Below, in pieces: positions 53,649 through 64,000 of a stretch of DNA of 64,000 nt (the first letter of the stretch is position 1; every line of letters starts with the position of its first letter). The stretch covers positions 487,122 to 551,121 of the forward strand of contig CAJJDO010000044.1 of the NCBI GenBank assembly GCA_905183005.1, read 5' to 3'. This DNA is from Paramecium pentaurelia. Taxonomy: Eukaryota; Ciliophora; Oligohymenophorea; Peniculida; Parameciidae. The notes beneath the pieces are model-generated. The model was not told the origin of the DNA and did not search any database. It worked only from the letters and a program-made list of their open reading frames with translations. A program made the position numbers and the translations under genes.

Positions 53649-54909
53649 NTTACAAAAGACTAAAGCTAAACTTAACATTAATATGCCCATATGAAAAAAT
53701 CCAACTTTTAAAATAGTTTGATAGGTAAATAAATTCTCTTTATAATAAACATATGTAGTTAAACTAAAAAGTGCTACAGTAGCTTCTGTAAATATGTTAA
53801 CAAATTTATCTAATTTATTAATTTGTTAATATTTTTAGATAAAAAAGCAATGAAGAATGCTATTTATTGCTATTAATAATGACTAAATTATTGATTGACT
53901 TTAAAAGAAAACTAGCACAATATGAAATAAAAATGTTCTAAAAATATCTAATGTTGCGTATCTAATTTAAAGGGAATTTTTATCAGTAAATTAATTCTTT
54001 ATGATACTTTTGCTATATGATTACAAAATAATTGTTAAATAAAATGTTAATATAGATAGGCTGCAAATATATTAAAATTATTCTCTTGAGTTTTATCGTT
54101 TATTAAAATGAATTTGCAATAATAGTTTAAATAAAATATCCCAAGCATTTAAAGAAAAAATGGGCATGATTAATCTTAAACTAAATTAATGTCTATATTT
54201 TATGATTTTCTTAATTTATTATCCAACATTTAGAATAAATTATATCATTTTCTAATTAACACTCTTTGGATTTTACAATTAATAATTTGAAAACAATTTT
54301 GAAAAAAAATTTTAGTACATGACATAGATTTTCTTGCTTTTATATATTATAGTTAAAAGTATAATAAGCTAAAACATTTATGGTATTAAATTTAAAATAA
54401 GATCGCAATCTACATCATATAATGCAAACTTTCCAGTAGTACTTATTTAATTATCTTCTTTTTTTGTAATAATGCCTAAAACATATTCTATCTACAAACT
54501 CTATAAATAGTTTGATAATGATAACATTTCAGAAGTTTAAAAATAAATATATAAGTTTTCCGGATAATCAAGATTAATGAATTTAAGATATGACTGGTAC
54601 TAAAGTGTGCTCAAAGTTTCAATAAATAAGGATGCTTCACCAAAAATCAATGAGACAACAGAAATAGAAATTGCAGAGATCATAAATGCTTTGTTTGTTT
54701 GACTCATAGCAATCACTTTCGATTTTAATTCTTCACTCATAATTCTCGGAGAGTTGAGGAGTATAGATTGCTATGGTTAAATAATAGTTTGATTATTGGA
54801 ATTAACAACATTCTAAATCAAAAAAACTTATAAATTAGGTTTCTCTTAAAGTTCCTAAAATATTTCTATATCAATAATATATTATACAACTTATAAATCT
54901 AAAGTGATA
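52389..54909. repeat. exact 1,260-bp direct duplication around an N (assembly overlap)
   Basis: 52389-53648 and 53650-54909 appear identical at every position I compared, in the same orientation, with one N between. The membrane domain is encoded twice. Joining across the overlap gives an uninterrupted frame from the Cys-rich repeats to the stop at 52298. Confidence 0.85.
53649..53649. other. scaffold join (single N)
   Basis: An N between two identical 1,260-bp stretches; an unmerged contig overlap is the simplest reading. Confidence 0.9.
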
Positions 54910-57900
54910 CCTACGATTGTATAAAGCTGTATATTATAATATTATTCTTTTAAATCTTAAATTAATATTTCGAAAGTCTAAGACTATTCTTCATCAGGTG
55001 ATTCTGTAAATTGAACTTACTAATCAAAGTTAATCTCAACGTATTAATGTGAGAAAGTTTAATTTAAAAATAATAATCTCATTCTAGGTCTGAGAGAAAA
55101 TGCACATTCATCATGACGGCAAACCTCATTTTGGTTCTAATTTAAGTTATTAGGTTTTTGACTTTCTGTTTGTTTATTATAATCTTCATCTTCAACACAT
55201 TTCTCATTATCTAATTCAAATCCTTAAATGCATTCTACACATACGCCTTTCAAACAAACATCACAAAATTAATTACATTAATATTAACAGTTTGAACATC
55301 CATCAAAATCTATATTATTTCCATCATCGCATTCTTCATCACCATTTAATATAGAATCACCACAACAAGAATTATTAATTAAGATAGTCCCTAAGGGACA
55401 TGATTCATTAAGGCAAACTCCTTTATCACAAAGCGTACATAGTTCACTACATTGAAATTTACATTCATTGCAACCATCATATGGAATCATATTAGAGTCA
55501 TCACATTCTTCATTACCAGCTACTATACCATCTCCGCATAAGTTAACACAACTATTAGAGAAACTCTCATAATAGAAGCCATCTTAAGCTTCACAAGATT
55601 GTTGAGATTCACATTTTAATTTGGATTAGACTAAGAAAAATGGTTCTAAACATTGAACACATTATGCAAATTAACAATCAGCACATTCAATTTCACATTA
55701 ATATTAGCATTAGAAGCATCCATCGTACTCTATATCATTTCCATCATCACAAACCTCATTGAATGCTAAAATATTATCTCCACAAATAGAATAACAAGTA
55801 TTGCTCACTATATCTAAATAAAATCCAGATTAACATTCTTAACAAATACCAAAAACGCATAGTTTACAGAAATCAGGACATACTAATTTACAATTTGAAC
55901 ATTGATTAAGTAGACGACCTTTTCCTTCATCACATTCTTCTTGAGATGTAATAATATTATCTCCACATTTAGATATACACTTTTATCCATAATAACCTTA
56001 TTTGCATTCCATACAATTATTAAATTGGCAGATTTTACAATTTTAAGGACATCTATCAAATTCTAAATCTGGATTTGTTATAAAATTTATGAATTCTTAA
56101 TTTTAAGTTAGACATTGATTATCTTTCATCTATACACAATTTATTTCTAAATCAAATTTAGTTTTTTTGATGGGAATGCAATGATTATATATATTATCAA
56201 GTTCAAAATTAGTTTAACATAAAGTGCAAATTCCATTTTGACAAATCTCACAATTTTCTGAACATTGAAAACATTAATAGCATCCATCATTGCTGAATAT
56301 TATGTAATCACATTATTCTTAAGGAATTTCAATTTAGTTTTCACATTTCAATTAACAAGCAGATAAAACTAATTCATAATTATCTAAACAATTTAAACAT
56401 TTTCCTTTAATGCAATCTAAACATGAATCTTAACAACTATATTAACAAAAATGACATCCATCTCCAATTATTAAATTACCATCATCACATTCCTCATCAA
56501 TAGTTATAATCTTATCTCCACAAATAGAATAACAAATATAATCAAAGATTTCATAACCAATATCACATTACAAACAACCTTTTCCTGTTGTATCACATAC
56601 TAAACAAGACAATTAACACTTTATTTTGCAATTCTAACATCCTCTGTATGGCAAAATAAAACTATCTTCACACATTTCTTTTTCAACCAATAAGGAATCA
56701 TAACAAATAGGTTCACAAATACTATTAATAAGTAAGTATCCTTATTTACAGGATTTACAATCAGAATTGCAACCTAAATCATCGCAAACTTCTGCAGAGA
56801 ATCCATAAGGATCTACTACTACTAAACCATCCCCACAATCATTTTAACAAAAATATTAATTTGGAACAAATCCTGGGAATTCACAAGCTAGACAAATACC
56901 TGTGTCATAATTGCATTATAAACAACCAATCCGACAAAAATATCTACACTCCTTGCATCCATCAGTATCTGATTAATTGGCGTCTTCACACTATTCTTTT
57001 CCTACTACCATTAAATCGCCACATTTCTCCTTACATTTCCATGTTAATGGATCTATTTACCACCCTCCAGCACATTCTTAACAAATACCCATTAAACATT
57101 TTGTACAAGAATCTTGGCATTAAAATTTGCAATCATAGCATCCATCGAACTATATATCATTACCATCTTCACATTCTTCTTGTCCAGTAACTAATCTATC
57201 TCCACATACATCTGAACAAGGAAGTGTAGTATCTATATTACAAGTTAAACAATGTGCTGGACATTGAAATCTACAATTGAAACATTTATCATTTTAAGCT
57301 CTGTTATTATCTTCACATTCTTCATTTCCTAATATTTATGAATCACCACAAATAGGTTAACATTCTCTATTAACTAATTGAAAACCTATATCACAGAATG
57401 CACATCCTGGAAAATGCCAAATCAATAGATTACTAGCACATGAAACATAACACTATGTCAAAGAGGTATCTTCACTCACAGGACAACCTAATAAATAGTG
57501 ATGTAACATACTCTAACAAAAATTAGCATTCTCATAGTAACCAGGGGAACATTCACATTTTAATCCTTTAAGAACTCTGTTTTAAGTTTCATCACAAGTT
57601 AAGCATCCATTCATATTATTTGTAAAACAAGTTAAACATGTTGAATGACAATTAATGCAAGAATTAGAAAATTCTTCATAAAATTTTTTATCTGGACATT
57701 TGCAAGTATTGCCATTATGTTCGATATCAGATATGTCATTACAAATTAAACAATCTGTATAAGATGGGCCAGTACATGTTTTACAGAATATATGGCATTA
57801 TAAACATATTGAATTGCTCATTTATGGGTAATATCCCTACATACAGACACATTATCCATTAACTTGCTCTCTAAAATCAGTAAGAAAGCATTCTATACAA

Positions 57901-58943
57901 TAATTTGTATTTAAACATTATGTACATAAAGTAGGGCAATCATGACATTAATTTAAATCCTCATATTGATTTTTTTTACAGACACAACCTAATTTAGTTA
58001 AAGTATAAGTAGCTGAACAACCTTAACAATCAATAGGAGAAGTACAAGAAGTACAAGATGAAGGGCAAGTCAAACATTTTACTTCATTTCTACTGTAATA
58101 TAAATTACCTAAGCATTCAGATTATGAGAATTTTATAATATTTGCATTGTATGTACTATTCCATAAGGTACAAGTATATTGATCTGTGCATTATAAACAA
58201 AATGGCTAACATTAATGAACAGCGATGTAATAATTAAGAAATGCACAATATGATGTAACAGGTTCATTATCAATACCAAAACATTCCCAACACATATTTA
58301 ACGAATTACTATTATGGATAATTTTTTAATAAACTCTATAGGTTTTTGTTCCATCATCATTTGGGTTTGAGACCATATTAATATTAATAGCACTAGGATT
58401 TGATTCGATAGTGTAAATAAATGATCCACTTTAAGGAAAGTTTGGACCAAATAAGATTTCGAACCCTATAGTAATACTATGATGAGGATCTTGTATTTAG
58501 TGCACTCTCTAAAATTTAGCCTAAGCCCAAACATAAGGACCACCAAAAACTCTATAAGTTTTCCAATATGAATAAAGGATGTCAGCACCCTTTAAGAAAT
58601 TTACATTAGATTATGAAGATGCTGAAAGTAAAGTATACTAATTTCTTTAAGTTAGATCATTTGCATAATCAATATATTCTGAGACCAAAAATTTTGAATC
58701 TATTTATATATGTAAATTAATATACATGGGGTTTCATCGTCGAAATCTGTACAATGGGTGACATTTGATGTTTAGTATGGTTTGTCACAATTGTGAATGC
58801 AACTACCATCTCTATATTTTAATAAAGAGCCTACGCAAGTTTTACACTAAAATGATACTTCACACTCCTTACAATTTTATGGGCAATATCCAGAAGAGAC
58901 TGTTAAGGAAACTAAGGCCCATCCAGCACTATCATCTCTAAAA
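53650..58943 (-). CDS. cysteine-rich DUF4215 surface protein, central body
   Basis: Main part of a very large protein. From the N-terminal side: Cys-rich growth-factor-receptor/furin-like repeats (CxxC spacing, e.g. CLTCPSSCTSCTSPIDC), about eleven DUF4215-type repeats of roughly 60 residues (57340 down to 55250) with the signature GDEECDDGN...DGCSNC, an Asn/Gln linker, then a beta-rich segment (FSHQYVEINFDQQ) and the first membrane helices. Such proteins are expected at the cell surface, held by the C-terminal helices. An intron lies at 58700-58725. The frame stays open through the repeats; the 5' end is cut by the N at 58944, and the 3' end by the N at 53649, where contig 1 takes over. Confidence 0.85.
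54930..57340 (-). repeat. array of about eleven DUF4215-type protein repeats
   Basis: Diverged units of about 180-190 nt. Each has the acidic core seen on the plus strand as an ATTCCATCATCACATTCTTC-like string (near 55317, 55500, 55737, 55925, 56478, 56770, 56983, 57163, 57313, with weaker ones near 56340 and 56655). The units are not identical, so this is an ancient protein repeat, distinct from the exact contig duplicates. Confidence 0.75.
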
Positions 58944-60587
58944 NCTGTTATTATCTTCACATTCTTCATTTCCTAATATTTATGAATCACCACAAATAGG
59001 TTAACATTCTCTATTAACTAATTGAAAACCTATATCACAGAATGCACATCCTGGAAAATGCCAAATCAATAGATTACTAGCACATGAAACATAACACTAT
59101 GTCAAAGAGGTATCTTCACTCACAGGACAACCTAATAAATAGTGATGTAACATACTCTAACAAAAATTAGCATTCTCATAGTAACCAGGGGAACATTCAC
59201 ATTTTAATCCTTTAAGAACTCTGTTTTAAGTTTCATCACAAGTTAAGCATCCATTCATATTATTTGTAAAACAAGTTAAACATGTTGAATGACAATTAAT
59301 GCAAGAATTAGAAAATTCTTCATAAAATTTTTTATCTGGACATTTGCAAGTATTGCCATTATGTTCGATATCAGATATGTCATTACAAATTAAACAATCT
59401 GTATAAGATGGGCCAGTACATGTTTTACAGAATATATGGCATTATAAACATATTGAATTGCTCATTTATGGGTAATATCCCTACATACAGACACATTATC
59501 CATTAACTTGCTCTCTAAAATCAGTAAGAAAGCATTCTATACAATAATTTGTATTTAAACATTATGTACATAAAGTAGGGCAATCATGACATTAATTTAA
59601 ATCCTCATATTGATTTTTTTTACAGACACAACCTAATTTAGTTAAAGTATAAGTAGCTGAACAACCTTAACAATCAATAGGAGAAGTACAAGAAGTACAA
59701 GATGAAGGGCAAGTCAAACATTTTACTTCATTTCTACTGTAATATAAATTACCTAAGCATTCAGATTATGAGAATTTTATAATATTTGCATTGTATGTAC
59801 TATTCCATAAGGTACAAGTATATTGATCTGTGCATTATAAACAAAATGGCTAACATTAATGAACAGCGATGTAATAATTAAGAAATGCACAATATGATGT
59901 AACAGGTTCATTATCAATACCAAAACATTCCCAACACATATTTAACGAATTACTATTATGGATAATTTTTTAATAAACTCTATAGGTTTTTGTTCCATCA
60001 TCATTTGGGTTTGAGACCATATTAATATTAATAGCACTAGGATTTGATTCGATAGTGTAAATAAATGATCCACTTTAAGGAAAGTTTGGACCAAATAAGA
60101 TTTCGAACCCTATAGTAATACTATGATGAGGATCTTGTATTTAGTGCACTCTCTAAAATTTAGCCTAAGCCCAAACATAAGGACCACCAAAAACTCTATA
60201 AGTTTTCCAATATGAATAAAGGATGTCAGCACCCTTTAAGAAATTTACATTAGATTATGAAGATGCTGAAAGTAAAGTATACTAATTTCTTTAAGTTAGA
60301 TCATTTGCATAATCAATATATTCTGAGACCAAAAATTTTGAATCTATTTATATATGTAAATTAATATACATGGGGTTTCATCGTCGAAATCTGTACAATG
60401 GGTGACATTTGATGTTTAGTATGGTTTGTCACAATTGTGAATGCAACTACCATCTCTATATTTTAATAAAGAGCCTACGCAAGTTTTACACTAAAATGAT
60501 ACTTCACACTCCTTACAATTTTATGGGCAATATCCAGAAGAGACTGTTAAGGAAACTAAGGCCCATCCAGCACTATCATCTCTAAAA
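57301..60587. repeat. exact 1,643-bp direct duplication around an N (assembly overlap)
   Basis: 57301-58943 and 58945-60587 match base for base where compared. Both copies start with CTGTTATTATC at the same point, and so does contig 3 at 61127, as expected if three contigs share one assembly-graph branch point. Confidence 0.85.
58944..58944. other. scaffold join (single N)
   Basis: The N separates 57301-58943 from an identical 58945-60587. Confidence 0.9.
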
Positions 60588-61125
60588 GTTACAATAAATT
60601 AAATACGTGAAATTACTAGAGGATGAAAATAAAAATGGATATTAAGGTATATCAACAAACATGTGCAATTCATATTTTTCACATTTTGAATATTGAAGCT
60701 ATTATCCCAAAGAAATCACATCAAATATTTGAATATTATGCGTTTATATTTCAGAGGAGATTTGAAATATGGAACCATAATATGTATTATTAAGATAGAA
60801 GTTTAAACCTCCTTACATTGGAAATTGGCCAAATATTAAAATCACTATTTGAAAGCCAATTAATTTAGATCCTTAATCTGGGGAGATTTCATTAACAAAC
60901 CTTTAAATCCCAGTTTTATATTTGAAAATGCCATAACATAATATGTTAGCAAAATAGTCAAGAGCAATTGAATTATCAATGTGGCTTTTATCGTAATTAA
61001 TTGACCATTTTAGATTTTCAACATTTTATGGATTATTCTCGAATTTAGTCCTCTAGAATAAATGCACTTAATAATATTATATATTACTTGCGTATTCTTA
61101 ACAGAATCCATTCTTAAACAATTTA
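58945..61125 (-). CDS. cysteine-rich surface protein, N-terminal fragment (contig 2)
   Basis: Fragment of the same or a very close gene: its first 1,643 bp duplicate 57301-58943 exactly, and 60588-61125 extend the gene further toward its N-terminus. It encodes Cys-rich repeats plus a beta-rich extracellular stretch (GIFKYKTGIQRFVNEI, MQGGLNFYLNNTYYGSIF). The sequence from 60588 onward differs clearly from the corresponding part of contig 3 (about one residue in four), so two paralogues are represented. Introns at about 60343-60368 and around 60586-60610, the latter at the same place as in contig 3. No start codon; both ends are contig ends. Confidence 0.75.
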
Positions 61126-61126
61126 N
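61126..61126. other. scaffold join (single N)
   Basis: An N separates contig 2 from contig 3, which begins with the same sequence as 57301 and 58945. Confidence 0.9.
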
Positions 61127-63993
61127 CTGTTATTATCTTCACATTCTTCATTTCCTAATATTTATGAATCACCACAAATAGGTTAACATTCTCTATTAAC
61201 TAATTGAAAACCTATATCACAGAATGCACATCCTGGAAAATGCCAAATCAATAGATTACTAGCACATGAAACATAACACTATGTCAAAGAGGTATCTTCA
61301 CTCACAGGACAACCTAATAAATAGTGATGTAACATACTCTAACAAAAATTAGCATTCTCATAGTAACCAGGGGAACATTCACATTTTAATCCTTTAAGAA
61401 CTCTGTTTTAAGTTTCATCACAAGTTAAGCATCCATTCATATTATTTGTAAAACAAGTTAAACATGTTGAATGACAATTAATGCAAGAATTAGAAAATTC
61501 TTCATAAAATTTTTTATCTGGACATTTGCAAGTATTGCCATTATGTTCGATATCAGATATGTCATTACAAATTAAACAATCTGTATAAGATGGGCCAGTA
61601 CATGTTTTACAGAATATATGGCATTATAAACATATTGAATTGCTCATTTATGGGTAATATCCCTACATACAGACACATTATCCATTAACTTGCTCTCTAA
61701 AATCAGTAAGAAAGCATTCTATACAATAATTTGTATTTAAACATTATGTACATAAAGTAGGGCAATCATGACATTAATTTAAATCCTCATATTGATTTTT
61801 TTTACAGACACAACCTAATTTAGTTAAAGTATAAGTAGCTGAACAACCTTAACAATCAATAGGAGAAGTACAAGAAGTACAAGATGAAGGGCAAGTCAAA
61901 CATTTTACTTCATTTCTACTGTAATATAAATTACCTAAGCATTCAGATTATGAGAATTTTATAATATTTGCATTGTATGTACTATTCCATAAGGTACAAG
62001 TATATTGATCTGTGCATTATAAACAAAATGGCTAACATTAATGAACAGCGATGTAATAATTAAGAAATGCACAATATGATGTAACAGGTTCATTATCAAT
62101 ACCAAAACATTCCCAACACATATTTAACGAATTACTATTATGGATAATTTTTTAATAAACTCTATAGGTTTTTGTTCCATCATCATTTGGGTTTGAGACC
62201 ATATTAATATTAATAGCACTAGGATTTGATTCGATAGTGTAAATAAATGATCCACTCTAAGGAAAGTTTGGACCAAATAATATATCGAACGCTATAGTAA
62301 TACTATGATGAGGATCTTATATTTAGTGCATTCTCTAAAATTTAGCCTAAGCCCAAACATAAGGACCACCAAAAACTCTATAAGTTTTCCAATATGAATA
62401 AAGGATGTCAGCACCCTTTAAGAAATTTACATTAGATTATGAAGATGATGAAAGTAAAGTATACTAATTTCTTTAAGTTAGATCATTTGCATAATCAATA
62501 TATTCTGAGACCAAAAATTTTGAATCTATTTATATATGTAAATTAATATACATGGGGTTTCATCGTCGAAATCTGTACAATGGGTGACATTTGATTTTTA
62601 GTATGGTTTGTCACACCAATAAATGCATTTACCATCTCGATATTTTTTATAATTTGATTCACAAGTTTTACACTAAAATGATACTTCACACTCCTTACAA
62701 TTTTATGGACAGTATCCAGAAGAGACTGTTAAGGAAACCAATCCCCATCCAGCACTATCATCTCTTAAAGTTACAATAAATAAAATACGTAAAATTACTA
62801 GAGGATGAAAATAAAAATGGAAATTAAGGTATATCAACAAACATGTGCAATTCATATTTTTCACATTTTGAATATTGAAGCCATGATCCCAATGAAATCA
62901 CATCATATATTTGAATATTGTGCGTTTATATTTCTGAGGAGATCTTAAATATGGAACCATAATATGTATTATTAAGTAGGAAGTTTAGACCTCCTTACAT
63001 AGGAAAAAGACCAAATATTAAAATTACTATTTTTAAACCAATTGATTATGTTCCTTTATCTACCCTTATTTCGTTCACAAATCTTTAAATTCCAGAATTA
63101 TATTTAAAAATACCATAAGATAAAATGTTAGTAACATATTAAAGACTAAGTGTTGTATCAATGTGGTTTTTATCATATTTAATTGACCATTTTAGATTTT
63201 CAACATGGAGTGAATTATTTTAAAATTCAGTATTCTGGAAATAAGTCACTTAATATTATGATAAATTACTTCTGAAGTCTTAACAGAAACCATTCTTAAA
63301 CAATTTTTGGTCGAAATTACAAGTATCCCTACATCCCAAAAATTTCACATAATATTAGTTAATTGGACATAATGGACAAATGTTTCCAGATATTGTACCA
63401 TAGTAGCAACTGTAACATTAATTTAACGCCGGACCATCACAAGTCTTGCAGGAAGGATAACATTTGAGTTTAGTTATAAAAATATTTCTTATAGAAACCA
63501 TTCCACCCATATTATTTGATGATTTAAAAGACATTTTTCCTGATTATGAGTTTATCAATGAAAAATTAACTGTTTGAACCTCGTATGGCATATTATCACA
63601 AAATCCTGATGATAAATAGTAAGCATTTGGGGATGTATAATAATTAGTTTAACTAAAGCTACTCGCGTTCATTGTGACAAATTGATTATTCCACGTACCA
63701 TGGAAATATAAATCAAATGATATAACACATCCCAATTAAAAGTTAATCCAATTGATATTTTCAACTTGAGGGTTGTCTTAATTTAAAGTTATATAACTAG
63801 TTGCTGGAATTGAACAATTGATAAAATTTGCAGTTGTATATTATGTCATTGGTTTGAAAAATCTTTCTGTATATTTGTAAGCATCAGAACCTGTAGCTTA
63901 TTTATAAATTGTATTTGATTTCAAATAAGAGTCCTAAGGTAACCACTATGAAGCAAATTCTTGGAATAAGATTATGAGAAAGAATACTTACAT
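61127..63993 (-). CDS. cysteine-rich DUF4215 surface protein, N-terminus (contig 3)
   Basis: Start codon at 63993 with a signal peptide (MQVFFLIILFQEFAS). Then a beta-rich extracellular module (YFHGTWNNQFVTMNASSFS, a lectin/laminin-G-like feel only), Cys motifs (KCYPSCKTCDGPALNQC, CPLCP), a second beta-rich module and furin-like Cys repeats leading into the first DUF4215 unit, where the contig is cut. Introns 62764-62788 and 62526-62551. From 61127 to about 62256 it is identical to 57301-58430, then diverges. Joined to the body and C-terminus after collapsing duplicates, the length is 2,186 codons exactly, which supports one gene of this type, though the true partner may be the paralogue of contig 2. 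Confidence 0.82.
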
Positions 63994-64000
63994 AAAATTT

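Noticed and set aside
56861..57190. 109-codon plus-strand standard-code ORF rich in His, Ile and Leu
   Set aside because: Antisense shadow of the DUF4215 repeat region.
54930..57340. CRISPR-like or tandem DNA array
   Set aside because: The regular spacing is from diverged protein repeats inside one coding frame, with no identical repeat units or unique spacers.
52389..60587. true tandem segmental duplications
   Set aside because: Exact identity, an N at each junction and restored frames on merging point to contig overlap.

Overview
The window is protein-coding DNA from a ciliate, most likely Paramecium or a close relative. Three things seen directly support this. (1) Long conserved protein frames run through TAA and TAG, which must be read as glutamine; every gene ends at TGA. 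(2) Frames are broken by about 75-80 tiny GT...AG introns, mostly 20-34 nt, and removing them restores conserved domains. (3) Genes are tightly packed, often 20-130 bp apart, on both strands, in very AT-rich DNA. A standard-code ORF search therefore gives mostly meaningless hits. All coordinates below come from hand translation with TAA/TAG=Gln, and where introns were placed the spliced length was checked to be a multiple of three.

Layout. 1-11,000: splicing factor U2AF35 (5'-partial), a Myb protein, an RNase H2 subunit B-like protein, a degenerate calcium-dependent-kinase-like protein with a run of 229 glutamines, a TTLL (tubulin ligase-like) protein, PTEN and a second degenerate kinase. 12,000-20,300: a membrane RING-H2 protein, two trichocyst matrix proteins flanking eIF2A, and a ULK/Atg1-like kinase. 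20,300-31,000: the ciliary protein SPEF2/CPC1, then several unrecognised or coiled-coil proteins. 31,000-38,300: a SANT/Myb-like protein, two more membrane RING-H2 paralogues, a NEK kinase and two small genes. 38,700-47,750: a secreted protein, an unknown, a polo-like kinase, a second SANT/Myb-like paralogue, CFAP77, an unknown, a cyclin and a START-domain protein. 48,400-51,600: a WD-repeat protein and an NAAA/acid-ceramidase-like amidase.

52,298-63,993 is a gene for a very large cysteine-rich surface protein with DUF4215-type repeats and a multi-pass membrane C-terminus. The assembly is faulty here: three single-N joins (53,649; 58,944; 61,126) abut perfectly duplicated stretches, and one contig carries a diverged paralogue. 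Collapsing the duplicates gives a continuous frame of about 2,185 residues.

The gene mix is that of a free-swimming ciliate: cilia assembly and tubulin modification (TTLL, SPEF2, CFAP77, NEK, PLK), regulated exocytosis (trichocyst matrix proteins), many kinases and large cysteine-rich surface proteins. No mobile element, CRISPR array, rRNA or tRNA was recognised.
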